Source: CATQHS01 sp965203375 | GTDB lineage: Bacteria > Actinomycetota > Acidimicrobiia > Acidimicrobiales > Aldehydirespiratoraceae | Direction: 5' to 3' | Assembly (NCBI GenBank): GCA_965203375.1 | Contig: OZ241886.1 | Span: 124,001-188,000 of the forward strand | DNA length: 64,000 bases | In this document: piece after piece, positions 8,234 through 16,402 of the stretch | How the letters are laid out: each line of letters starts with the position of its first letter | Position numbering within the stretch: position 1 is the stretch's first letter | Position numbers and translations under genes: made by a program | The notes under the pieces: model-generated | What the model was told of the DNA's origin: nothing | The model's database searches: none | The model's input: the letters and a program-made list of their open reading frames with translations, nothing else

Positions 8234-8553
8234 CATCTGCTCGCCAGCTCGTCGGCTTGGGCCTGGCACCCAGCACCAGGCTGCGATCCCGGGGGGTTGG
8301 CTGCCTCGTCGCCCCGCCTGGCCGAGTGCAGTGCCCGACCTCTTTGAAGATCACTTGACCTCGGCCCGCAGTTCGTCAGCCCGGCGGGCGGCCGCCCGCT
8401 GCTGTTCGTCGAAGGCGATCACCTCGTCGAGCAGGCCCAGGTCCTCCTCCCGCCCAGCCGCTGGCCTTTGACCGCATCGGGATCGGCTCTGAGCCCGGAT
8501 GACAAGCCCCCGGCGCTACATTCCCTGGCCAGGCCGCCCGATCATCCAAGCCC
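8234..8553 (-). pseudogene. Decayed copy of the serS 5' end
   Basis: About 320 bp aligns to 4387-4728, that is, the first ~95 codons of serS plus some 50 bp upstream of its start. Shared landmarks in the same order are GCTGCTGTTCGTCGA, GCGATCACCTCGTCGAGCAG, ACCGCATCGGGATCGG and GCTACATTCCC. The copy carries several single-base indels and has lost the GTG start, so it cannot encode the arm. A further short match near 8211-8234 to serS 4147-4172 suggests an internal deletion. It fills the 8162-8615 interval, which otherwise holds no gene. It marks either a tandem duplication or the scar of an insertion at serS. Confidence 0.9.
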
Positions 8554-8615
8554 GTGGTTTACTGGAGTCGGCCCGGCACCCGGCCGCTCCGCCCCGACCG
8601 AAGGATCAACCCACC

Positions 8616-9764
8616 GTGCGCATCGAACGTCTCTCGGTGAAGAACTGGCGAAACTTCAAGTCGGCTGAGATCGACATCGGCCGCCGCTTGTTCCTCGTCG
8701 GCCCCAACGCTTCGGGCAAGTCGAACCTCTTGGACGCACTGAGATTCCTCCACGACGTGGCCGAACGAGGTCTACGTCACGCGGTCGAGTCTCGCGGCGG
8801 TATAGCGCGGGTTCGATGTTTATTCGCCCGCAGCTTCAACAGCGGATGGGTTGGACTTGGAATAACCCTACAGGATTCTGAGAACGTGAAATGGACATAT
8901 GAACTTCATTTCACGGGCGAAGAGCAGGACAAGCATCGCCCCGCCGTGACTATGGAAACAGTCACCAAAGACGGCGAGCTTATCATCAAACGGCCTGATA
9001 AGACAGATGAAAATGACCCGACACTTCTTACACAGACCGCGCTTGAACAGGTCAGTTCTAACCAAAAATTCAGATCAGTTGCCGAAATCCTAGATCGAAT
9101 TCGCTATATGCATCTCGTGCCTCAAATCATTAAACATTACGAACCTGGACAAGATGGCATTGAAGATCCGTTCGGTAGCAGATTCTTGACAGAGATAGCC
9201 CAAACAAAAACAGATACACGCGATAGCCGCCTGGATAAGATCGCCCAATCGCTTCGCCTTGCCGTTCCCCAAATCACAGATATCTCTTTTTCGCGTGACG
9301 AAGTAGGAAAGCCTCATTTACTAGCCGGATACGCTCATTGGAGGCCGGATCCTGCTCGCCAAGACGAGAGCGAGTTTTCGGATGGAACGCTGCGTTTAAT
9401 CGGGTTGCTCTGGCTTCTGCAAGAAGCTGCTAGTTCAGATCTTATAGTGCTCCTTGAAGAACCTGAGCTGTCGTTACACGCCGCAATTGTCCGCCAATTA
9501 CCCACCATCTTGTACCAAATGACGAGATATTGCAGTTCTCAGGTGATACTCTCTACACATTCTGGCGAGATGCTGCAGGATCCCGGTCTAGGGATAGACG
9601 AAGTAGTGATCCTACAACCGGGCTATGAAGGTACAACGGTAACCTCGGTTGCTGACCTAGTTGATATTGAGGTTTTTCGCACCGCTGATATGAATATCGA
9701 TGAAATCGTGGAACCGCTAACTGAACCACTAGAAGTGTGGCAGCTTTCAAGACTTTCTCAATGA
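8616..9764 (+). CDS. AAA ATPase of the OLD/AAA_15-21 type
   Basis: 382-residue ATPase beginning MRIERLSVKNWRNFK, typical of ABC/SMC-like ATPases of the OLD group. Walker A is GPNASGKS at residues 29-36; an SDGTLRLIGLL signature-like segment precedes Walker B LIVLLEEPE at about residues 276-284, and the switch STHSGEML follows near 313. Start GTG 8616 has AAGGA 10 nt upstream; the upstream open frame runs into the serS remnant and is not used. The stop overlaps the next gene by ATGA. Its composition is clearly AT-richer than the flanks, suggesting transfer. With the next gene it resembles a split OLD-type nuclease as in anti-phage systems; the role is inferred. Confidence 0.85.
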   Translation: MRIERLSVKNWRNFKSAEIDIGRRLFLVGPNASGKSNLLDALRFLHDVAERGLRHAVESRGGIARVRCLFARSFNSGWVGLGITLQDSENVKWTYELHFTGEEQDKHRPAVTMETVTKDGELIIKRPDKTDENDPTLLTQTALEQVSSNQKFRSVAEILDRIRYMHLVPQIIKHYEPGQDGIEDPFGSRFLTEIAQTKTDTRDSRLDKIAQSLRLAVPQITDISFSRDEVGKPHLLAGYAHWRPDPARQDESEFSDGTLRLIGLLWLLQEAASSDLIVLLEEPELSLHAAIVRQLPTILYQMTRYCSSQVILSTHSGEMLQDPGLGIDEVVILQPGYEGTTVTSVADLVDIEVFRTADMNIDEIVEPLTEPLEVWQLSRLSQ

Positions 9765-10372
9765 TCCCTGTCTATTATGCTGTAGAGGGAAGGACAGACG
9801 AGCCAGTTGCCAGAAAGATCCTTCAGACGGCTGGTTTGATACCCGGTCAACGGTTCATAACAGTCGGCAAGAGGAAGCTCAACGCAAGATTACCGAGTTG
9901 GAATGCCGCAGCAAAAAGAAGTCCATGGTTAGTGATTCGTGATCTCGACCATGATGATGGCTGGACTTGCATCCCAGATCTTAGGCAGAACTTGCTCAAT
10001 GATCTTGAGTGCAGTCAGTTTATGTGCCTACGATTTGCAGTAAGGGCCATTGAAGCCTGGCTCATGGCTGATCGTGACGCATTCGTGAAGTTCTTTGGAA
10101 TCCGTCGAGAAACTATCAAGCTGCCCGAACAGCTTGATGACCCGAAACGGTATCTGACCGATATCTGCAGCAAATCGAGCAAGAGGCGGATCAGAGAAGA
10201 CATCCCACATCGCTCTGGGGGCAAGGTCGGACCCGGTTACGCAACCCTCATGCGAGAGTTCACCGAAGATCATTGGGATCCGCTAAAGGCTCGCGTTAAC
10301 GCTCCCAGTCTGGGGCGGGCACTGGACTGCCTCGCCAAGCTCCGGGGATTGCTGGAGCAGCAGCACACTTGA
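9761..10372 (+). CDS. TOPRIM-like protein paired with the ATPase
   Basis: 203-residue protein. The N-terminus has the TOPRIM pattern: beta strand then VEGRTDE with Glu9, and RDLDHDD with Asp61 and Asp63 as the DxD pair. Downstream, AVRAIEAWLMAD resembles the conserved E-x-W-L-x-A-D segment I associate with DUF4276/RloB-like families. TOPRIM domains cut or join nucleic acid phosphodiesters with Mg2+. Start ATG 9761 shares ATGA with the ATPase stop, indicating translational coupling and a joint function. OLD and Gabija GajA proteins carry ATPase and TOPRIM in one chain; PARIS carries them in two. Which family this belongs to cannot be settled by eye. Confidence 0.72.
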   Translation: MIPVYYAVEGRTDEPVARKILQTAGLIPGQRFITVGKRKLNARLPSWNAAAKRSPWLVIRDLDHDDGWTCIPDLRQNLLNDLECSQFMCLRFAVRAIEAWLMADRDAFVKFFGIRRETIKLPEQLDDPKRYLTDICSKSSKRRIREDIPHRSGGKVGPGYATLMREFTEDHWDPLKARVNAPSLGRALDCLAKLRGLLEQQHT

Positions 10373-10500
10373 AATTGACGCCTGATGGCTCATCTAATCG
10401 GTAGAGGGCTGGCGGCTAGCCAGAAACGGTATGATGACCTTCATGCTGTGCTCGCTGGCAGGACTGTGACGGCCGACATGCCGCATCAGAAGCCGACAAA

Positions 10501-11091
10501 ATGAACCCTAAAGATCACGACTTCACGCTGAGCATTACTGCCTTCGGAATCACTTGCGAACTGGAAGACCCAGCCCACGAATACTCCTCAGTCGCTATCG
10601 ACCATCTTCACATGACTCGACAAGAGGCCGAGGCCGCAGGTTTGATCACTCCTGAGGAGCGCCTTGCAAGAGGGTTTAGAGTAAAAGGTCCCATACATAC
10701 GTCACGTGATCTTTCGCCGCGGGCGCAGCGGCGACTCATCCGCCGGAGCCGCCGCAAGAAACGCACTGATGTCAGGTTCACCGAGTTCGCAGACTTGAGC
10801 GACGGCAGGCGCGTTGTCGTGCGAAGCGACCGCGGTTTCAGTTCAAGTTGGAAACATTCACCTGGCCCCTTTCATGGCGATACCCAGGAAAGCTTCGTGA
10901 ACGACATACACGACTTTTTTGCGGATGAAGAACTTACGTGCTGCCCGTTTTCGCCTGAATGGGTCATCGAGCGCTTGCAGCGCCTGTACGGCCTAGAGAT
11001 CGACCCGGCATCAATTCAAGCCGCCCGACAGGTTCCTCTTCAAGTTGAACTCGGCCCACACCTCCTAGAGCAACTACAACAGTCCTCCTAG
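10501..11091 (+). CDS. Hypothetical protein downstream of the ATPase/TOPRIM pair
   Basis: 196 residues, no family recognised. The N-terminal half is mixed beta/alpha (TLSITAFGITCELEDPAHEY), the centre has a strongly basic stretch (RAQRRLIRRSRRKKR, about residues 75-90) that could contact nucleic acid, and the C-terminus is helical with two adjacent Cys (ELTCCPF). It lies 128 bp after the TOPRIM gene, and TATGAT at 10430-10435 could be its own -10. GC is intermediate between the module and the chromosome. It may be an independent cargo gene or a third component; function unknown. Confidence 0.6.
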   Translation: MNPKDHDFTLSITAFGITCELEDPAHEYSSVAIDHLHMTRQEAEAAGLITPEERLARGFRVKGPIHTSRDLSPRAQRRLIRRSRRKKRTDVRFTEFADLSDGRRVVVRSDRGFSSSWKHSPGPFHGDTQESFVNDIHDFFADEELTCCPFSPEWVIERLQRLYGLEIDPASIQAARQVPLQVELGPHLLEQLQQSS

Positions 11092-11125
11092 AACTGCCGG
11101 AGCGCAACACCCCCAAAGGCGCGGG

Positions 11126-12040
11126 TCAGGGTTCGATGGGCGGGGGGCCGGCTTTGGCCAGGGCGGCCTCCACGTCGGCGGTGGTCAACTGCTCAGCCGC
11201 GAAGCGGGCCCGGCGCTCCTGCTCGTCGAGGCGGCGCTGGGCCGCCGACCAGCGGAAGAACCGGATGGCGATCAGCGTCCACAGGTAGGCCCCGCCCAGC
11301 ACCTTCATCACCGCGCCGGCCGCCTGCTGGTCGGCGGTGACCGAGATGCCCCACAGCCGGACGGGATGGTCGTAGACCGGGTACACCGACCCCTCGGCGA
11401 AGGTCAGCCAGGCCGCCGGCACGGTGGGAACCACCGACATCAAGAAGAGATAGATCATCTTGCCCGGCTCGGAGAGGTGCATCTCCCTGAGAGGTCCCAC
11501 CACCGGGAACCACATCAACAAGGCGGTGAAGAACACCACCAGATGCACCAGATAGTGGAACGCGCCGTTGCGGGCCGACAGCTCCACCACCGCGCCCCAA
11601 TGCACCAGCCCCTGCACCGCGTTGAAGATCACCCCGGCCGCGATCGGGTGGGCCAGGCGGCGCAGCACCGCGGCGAAGCCCGAAGCGTCGAGAACCACCA
11701 GCCGGGCCAGCCAGCCCGGCATGGCCAACAGCAGCAGCGGCGGCACGATGAAGCTGATCAGCAGGTGCTGCACCATGTGAACCGAGTACAGGTACTCCTC
11801 GGCCACGTCGTGCATGGGCCAGTCGGCGGCCACCCACAGCAGCGCCACCCCGGCGGCGAAGCACAGCTTCTGGTTGCGGGTGACGATCGGGCCGCCCGAC
11901 GAGCCGACCGCGGCCGGGCCGATCACCCTCGCCGCGTAATAGCCCAGCCCGACCAGGGCGGCGATCAGCAGCCAGACCTCGGGGTGGAACTGGAAGCGCC
12001 AGGGATCGACCGCGGCCAGCCCGGTCACGGGCTCAGGCAA
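11126..12040 (-). CDS. ctaG: Cytochrome c oxidase assembly factor, CtaG (caa3_CtaG) type
   Basis: 304-residue polytopic membrane protein needed for copper delivery/assembly of caa3-type oxidase. The family motif is the histidine-containing HMVQHLLISFIVPPLLLLA segment, with further conserved His in HWGAVVELSARNGAFHYLVH. Six to seven hydrophobic segments are evident, followed by a charged C-terminal helix (RRLDEQERRARFAAEQL). Start taken is TTG 12040, overlapping the cox4-like stop by 8 nt; GTG 12028 is an alternative. It is the last gene of the oxidase transcription unit and converges on the accessory module. Confidence 0.85.
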   Translation of the reverse strand: MPEPVTGLAAVDPWRFQFHPEVWLLIAALVGLGYYAARVIGPAAVGSSGGPIVTRNQKLCFAAGVALLWVAADWPMHDVAEEYLYSVHMVQHLLISFIVPPLLLLAMPGWLARLVVLDASGFAAVLRRLAHPIAAGVIFNAVQGLVHWGAVVELSARNGAFHYLVHLVVFFTALLMWFPVVGPLREMHLSEPGKMIYLFLMSVVPTVPAAWLTFAEGSVYPVYDHPVRLWGISVTADQQAAGAVMKVLGGAYLWTLIAIRFFRWSAAQRRLDEQERRARFAAEQLTTADVEAALAKAGPPPIEP

Positions 12041-12401
12041 AGAACTCGAACGCGGTCAGGGTGGCCAGGTACACGCCCACGGCCAAGATGAGGCCGGTGG
12101 TGAACATCTTGGAGAAGATCGAGTTGTCGAACTTCAGGTGCATGAACCAGGTGGCCACCAAATAGAACTTGACCACCATCATGAAGATCAGCGACGGCAC
12201 CAGGGCGACGCCCCAGTCCAGGACCGACCGGAAGTAGGTGAAGACCTCCAGGGCGGTGACCGCGGCCAGGATGATGGCGATCTTCGCATAGGCCCAATCC
12301 GAGGGATGGTCATGGGCCTTGTGGTCATCGTGGCCCTCGGCAGTCTCGCCCGGCGCCGGTTCGACGCCAGCGGCTTCAGCGGTTTCGACGCTCACGGACA
12401 C
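12033..12401 (-). CDS. Cytochrome c oxidase subunit IV-like membrane protein
   Basis: 122 residues with three hydrophobic helices and the family pattern VVKFYLVATWFMHLKFD, typical of prokaryotic COX4/COX IVB-like small subunits (CtaF, CyoD-like). The N-terminal ~35 residues are hydrophilic and His-rich (GHDDHKAHDHPSDW). It starts 4 nt after the ctaE stop and overlaps ctaG by 8 nt, so all are one operon. It likely stabilises subunits I/III. Confidence 0.85.
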   Translation of the reverse strand: MSVSVETAEAAGVEPAPGETAEGHDDHKAHDHPSDWAYAKIAIILAAVTALEVFTYFRSVLDWGVALVPSLIFMMVVKFYLVATWFMHLKFDNSIFSKMFTTGLILAVGVYLATLTAFEFFA

Positions 12402-12405
12402 CCCC

Positions 12406-13059
12406 TCAGTCGGCCGGGATCAGGTAGATGACGGTGAAGATGAAGATCCACACGATGTCGACGAAGTGCCAGTACAGGCCCACGATCTCCACCGTCTCGG
12501 AGTTGTCGCGGGTCAGCTTGCCCCTCAGCGACGCCACGAACAGCGACATCAGCATCACGATGCCCAGGCTGACGTGGACCCCGTGGAACCCGGTGAGGGT
12601 GAAGAAGGCGGCGCTGGCCGGGTTGGTGGTGAAGGCCACCCCCTCCCGCACGAAGCTGGTGAACTCGTAGACCTGCCCGCCGATGAAGATGCCCCCCAGC
12701 AGAGCGGTGGCCAGCAGCCAGGTCCGGCCGGCGGTGTCGTCGCCCCGGCTCACTCCCGACAGGGCCAGCACCATGGTGAGCGAGCTCATCAGCAGCACGA
12801 ACGAGCTCACCGAGGTGAAGGGGATGTCGAACACGTCGGTGGGCAGGGTGCGGCCGTTGGCTCGGGTCTTGTAGAGCAGATAGGTGGAGATCAGGCCGCC
12901 GAACAGCAGGCACTCCGAGCCCAAGAACACCCACATGGCCAGCTTGGTGTGGGAGATCCCGGTGGAGGGGCCGTGATCGCCCCCGTGGTCACTGCCGACG
13001 CCGGCCCCGTGGCCGGCGGCGCCGTGGTCCAGCTCGGCCGAGGTCGCGGCGGCGGTCAT
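12406..13059 (-). CDS. ctaE: Cytochrome c oxidase subunit III
   Basis: 217-residue membrane subunit of the aa3/caa3 oxidase. Family features: KLAMWVFLGSECLLFGGLI with the membrane glutamate, FHGVHVSLGIVMLMSLF, and the C-terminal VEIVGLYWHFVDIVWIFIF. The N-terminal ~35 residues carry a Gly/His/Asp-rich stretch (GSDHGGDHGP). Its ATG overlaps the ctaD stop by ATGA. Canonical in length and motifs, unlike the second subunit III-like protein at 17246-17830. Confidence 0.95.
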   Translation of the reverse strand: MTAAATSAELDHGAAGHGAGVGSDHGGDHGPSTGISHTKLAMWVFLGSECLLFGGLISTYLLYKTRANGRTLPTDVFDIPFTSVSSFVLLMSSLTMVLALSGVSRGDDTAGRTWLLATALLGGIFIGGQVYEFTSFVREGVAFTTNPASAAFFTLTGFHGVHVSLGIVMLMSLFVASLRGKLTRDNSETVEIVGLYWHFVDIVWIFIFTVIYLIPAD

Positions 13060-15140
13060 GACTGATCCTCGGCGGCGCCGACGGCCGCGGTCTCGGCCGG
13101 GGCGGGGCTCTCGCCGTCGGCCGCGCCTTCGGAGCTGCCATCGTCAGCGTCGGCACCGTGGCCCTCCCCGCCGTCACCGTCTCCGTCGTGGCCCTCGCCG
13201 TGCCCGTCGTCATGGCCGTGGTCGGCGTCGGGGTCGTCCACCGGCTCGAACGCCCACGAGTAGAGCGAGGCGATGACGATCAGGGCGCCGATCACCGCCA
13301 GCCACAGGTTGAAGATGAGGCCGTAGCCGATCAGCGGCAGCCCCACCGCCATGGCCAGCGGCCAGAACGACGGCGACGGCAGGTGAACGCCCACGGCGTC
13401 GCCCCGCTGGGCCGCCTCCTCCACCGTGGCCACCCGCACCACCTTGCCGTCGTCGTCGATCCCGTACTTGCGGTGCCACCACTCGTCGCGGTCCCGCACA
13501 ATCGGCACTTCGTCGAAGTTGTGGACCGGCACCGGCGACGGGATCGACCACTCGAGGCTGCGGGCGTCCCACGGGTCGGGGCCGGGGGCGGGCCGGGAGG
13601 CCGCGGTCCTCTTCGACTTCCAGACGTTGACCATGAACACCAGCATCGACAGCGCGATCAGGAACGACCCGACGGTGGCCACCATGTTCCACAGCTCGAA
13701 GCCGTAGCCGGCCGCGTAGGTGTCGATGCGCCGGGACATGCCCTGCAGGCCCAGGATGTGCATGGGCCCGAAGGTCAGGTTGAACCCGACGAGCATGAGC
13801 CAGAAGTTCCAGTTGCCCAGCCGCTCGTCGAGCATGTAGCCCCACACCTTGGGCCACCAGAAGTACAGGCCGGCGAACAGGCCGATCACCCCGCCGCCGA
13901 AGATCACATAGTGGAAGTGGGCCACTATGTAATAGGTGTCGGTCTGCTGGGTGTCGGCCGGCGCCACCGAGTGGGTCACGCCCGACAGCCCACCGATGGT
14001 GAACATGGCCACCGTCGCCACCGCGAACTTCATGGCCACGGTGAACCGGAGCCGGCCCCCCCACATGGTGGCCAGCCAGTTGAGGATCTTCACCCCCGTG
14101 GGCACGGCGATGAACATGGTGGACAGCGAGAAGGCGGCCACCGAGATGGGCCCGATGCCGGATACGAACATGTGGTGGGCCCACACCCCCCAGCCCATGA
14201 ACCCGATGGCGATCCCGGAGAAGACCATGAACTCGTAGCCGAACAGCGGCTTGCGGCTGAAGGTGGGTATCACCTCGGAGACCACGCCGAAGGCGGGCAG
14301 GATGATGATGTACACCTCGGGGTGGCCGAAGATCCAGAACAGGTGCTGCCACAGCAGCGGGTCGGCCCCCGCGGCCGGGTCGAAGAACGGGGCGCCGAAG
14401 AGCCGGTCGAACATCAGCAAGAACAGCGCCACGGTGATAACCGGCAGGGCGAACAGCAGCAGGAACTGGGTGATGAGCAGCATCCAGGTCAGCACCGGCA
14501 TGCGCATCAGGGTCATGCCCGGCGCCCGCATGTTCAGGCAGGTGACGATCAGGTTGATGGACGACACCAGCGAGGCCAAGCCCAGGATCTGCAGGCCGAT
14601 GGCGTAGAAGTCGACGCCGTGGCTGGGCGAGAAGGTGACGCCGCTGTTGGGCGAGTAGCAGAACCAGCCGCAGTCGGCCCCGCCGCCGCCCACGATCCAG
14701 GCCGTGTTCAAGAAGACGGCGCCGCTGAGCCAGATCCAGAACGACAGGGCGTTGAGCCGGGGGAAGGCCACGTCCCGGGCCCCGATCTGCAGCGGGATGA
14801 AGTAATTGGCGAAGGCGGCGGCCAGCGGCATGATGAACAGGAAGACCATGGTGACGCCGTGCATGGTGTACACCTGGTTGTAGACGTCGGCGGAGAGCAC
14901 CGAGCCCTCCGGGGCGGCGAGCTGGAGGCGGATCAGCAGCGCCTCAGCCCCGCCGACCAGGAAGAAGAACATGGCCGCGGCCCCGTACATGATGCCGATC
15001 CGCTTGTGATCGACGGTGCTGAGCCAGTCGCGCCAGCCCTTGCCCCCCTGGGGCCGGGTCAGCACCCCCAGCGGCCGCTCGGCGTAGCGGGTCCGGTCCC
15101 CGGCCTCCAGCTCGAGCGGGGGGTCAGCGGTGACGGTCAT
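13056..15140 (-). CDS. ctaD: Cytochrome c oxidase subunit I, catalytic
   Basis: 694-residue haem-copper oxidase core. All metal ligands are visible: MHG (His94, low-spin haem), GHPEVY (CuB His with the cross-linked Tyr), WAHHMF (two CuB His) and AHFHYV (haem a3 and low-spin haem His). VDHKRIGIMY opens the membrane domain. A ~60-residue tail (about 635-694) is rich in His, Asp and Gly (DHGHDDGHGEGHDGDGDG) and is not part of the usual subunit. Start ATG 15140 is chosen because it shares ATGA with the ctaC stop; a longer frame to 15170 would run into ctaC. Confidence 0.96.
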   Translation of the reverse strand: MTVTADPPLELEAGDRTRYAERPLGVLTRPQGGKGWRDWLSTVDHKRIGIMYGAAAMFFFLVGGAEALLIRLQLAAPEGSVLSADVYNQVYTMHGVTMVFLFIMPLAAAFANYFIPLQIGARDVAFPRLNALSFWIWLSGAVFLNTAWIVGGGGADCGWFCYSPNSGVTFSPSHGVDFYAIGLQILGLASLVSSINLIVTCLNMRAPGMTLMRMPVLTWMLLITQFLLLFALPVITVALFLLMFDRLFGAPFFDPAAGADPLLWQHLFWIFGHPEVYIIILPAFGVVSEVIPTFSRKPLFGYEFMVFSGIAIGFMGWGVWAHHMFVSGIGPISVAAFSLSTMFIAVPTGVKILNWLATMWGGRLRFTVAMKFAVATVAMFTIGGLSGVTHSVAPADTQQTDTYYIVAHFHYVIFGGGVIGLFAGLYFWWPKVWGYMLDERLGNWNFWLMLVGFNLTFGPMHILGLQGMSRRIDTYAAGYGFELWNMVATVGSFLIALSMLVFMVNVWKSKRTAASRPAPGPDPWDARSLEWSIPSPVPVHNFDEVPIVRDRDEWWHRKYGIDDDGKVVRVATVEEAAQRGDAVGVHLPSPSFWPLAMAVGLPLIGYGLIFNLWLAVIGALIVIASLYSWAFEPVDDPDADHGHDDGHGEGHDGDGDGGEGHGADADDGSSEGAADGESPAPAETAAVGAAEDQS

Positions 15141-16402
15141 TCGAGCACCTCCGTGGCCTCGATGATCCATGGGGCCGGCCTCTGGCCCAGCGTGGACAGA
15201 TAGGCCACCAGGTCATCGATCTGCTGCTCGCTCAGGTCGAGGTCGGGCATGCCCCGGTACTGCTCGCCGGGGACGGTGTAGTTGGCCTTCACGCCGCCGG
15301 GGTCTCGCAGCCAGGCCTCCAGGTCGACCCGGTTCAGCGACCCGTCGGGGTTGTAGGTGTTGAAGACGCCCCCGCCGAAGGTGGTCCGGCTCATGAAGTG
15401 GGTGAGGTTGGGGGCGGCCCCCGACGCCTGGTCGGCGCCGTTGGCGGCGTAGGTCTCGTCGTTGACGCCCTCCACCAGATGACACGACGTGCAGATCCCG
15501 GCGAAGGTGTCCATGCCCCGCCGGGCCGTCGCGTCGGCGGGGACGGCGGCGTCCTTGGTGGTGCGGGCCACCCAGGCCCGGAACCCGGCCGGGTCCAGGG
15601 CCACCGCCTGCATCCGCATCCGCGAGTGGGACAGGCCGCAGAACTCGGTGCATTGGCCGAAGTACACGCCGGGGTCGGAGGCCTCTATCTTCCAGGGCGA
15701 GAACCGGTTGGGCACGGCGTCGCGCTTGCCGTTGAGGGCCGGTATCCAGAACGAGTGGATGACGTCCCGGGCGGTCACCACCAGCTCCACCTCCTGGCCG
15801 GTGGGTATCACCATCTGGCCCGAGGTGACGATGTCGGCGGGGGGCAGGGCCTGGGCGTCGCCGATCTCGCGCAGGTCGGCCAGGTCGACCTGATCGTTCA
15901 GGTAGTAGCGGAACTCCCACCACCACTGGTTGCCCACCACCACCACGGTGGGCTCCCACATGACCTCCCGGCCGTCGACCTCGACGGCCATGGCGTTGGC
16001 CTCGGTGCCGTCGATGGTGGGCAGCGCTATCAGCATCACCACGGCGACGGCCGACATGGTGAGGAAGAAGCCGACCGTCCACCCGATCTCGAGCGGCACG
16101 TGGCCGTGGGTCTGCTTGGGCCAGTCGCCGTCGTCGTGGGAGCGCACCCGGTGGCGCCAGATCAGCCAGGCCATGGCCGCCAGGACCCCCACGAACACCA
16201 CGCCGGCCACCGCGAACACGGGCACGACCGCCCGGGAGTGGAGCTCCTCGGCGATGGGGCCCTGGGGGACGAAGGTGTCGAGTTCGGCGTCGGAGGCGCA
16301 CCCGGCTGCGGCCAGCCCGACAAGGGCGAAGAGGGCCGCACCCGCCGCCCGGCAAAGGCGTCGGGCGGCCAGCGCCTGCCTCACCGGGCTCTCAGCCACC
16401 AC
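15137..16402 (-). CDS. ctaC: Cytochrome c oxidase subunit II with fused cytochrome c domain (caa3 type)
   Basis: 421-residue subunit receiving electrons from cytochrome c. Signal peptide with lipobox AAGC, two membrane helices, then the cupredoxin domain with the CuA site in FGQCTEFCGLSHSRMRM (two Cys, His, Met). The C-terminal ~110 residues are a class I cytochrome c: haem attachment CTSCH and axial Met in YRGMPDL. This identifies a caa3-type oxidase. Start GTG 16402 overlaps the preceding membrane protein by 11 nt; stop overlaps ctaD. Confidence 0.95.
   Translation of the reverse strand: MVAESPVRQALAARRLCRAAGAALFALVGLAAAGCASDAELDTFVPQGPIAEELHSRAVVPVFAVAGVVFVGVLAAMAWLIWRHRVRSHDDGDWPKQTHGHVPLEIGWTVGFFLTMSAVAVVMLIALPTIDGTEANAMAVEVDGREVMWEPTVVVVGNQWWWEFRYYLNDQVDLADLREIGDAQALPPADIVTSGQMVIPTGQEVELVVTARDVIHSFWIPALNGKRDAVPNRFSPWKIEASDPGVYFGQCTEFCGLSHSRMRMQAVALDPAGFRAWVARTTKDAAVPADATARRGMDTFAGICTSCHLVEGVNDETYAANGADQASGAAPNLTHFMSRTTFGGGVFNTYNPDGSLNRVDLEAWLRDPGGVKANYTVPGEQYRGMPDLDLSEQQIDDLVAYLSTLGQRPAPWIIEATEVLE

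Noticed and set aside
8499..8615. N-terminal extension of the ATPase
   Set aside because: These codons lie in the serS remnant and its upstream region; the conserved start is GTG 8616 with AAGGA upstream.
4679..11125. Complete integrative element
   Set aside because: No integrase, transposase, tRNA-end repeat or clear att pair was seen; only the serS scar and composition change support transfer, so I list it as a finding and not as a mobile element.
13158..15203. 681-codon open frame antisense to ctaD
   Set aside because: High-GC shadow frame with Arg/His/Gly-rich, low-information product; ctaD on the other strand has all catalytic motifs.
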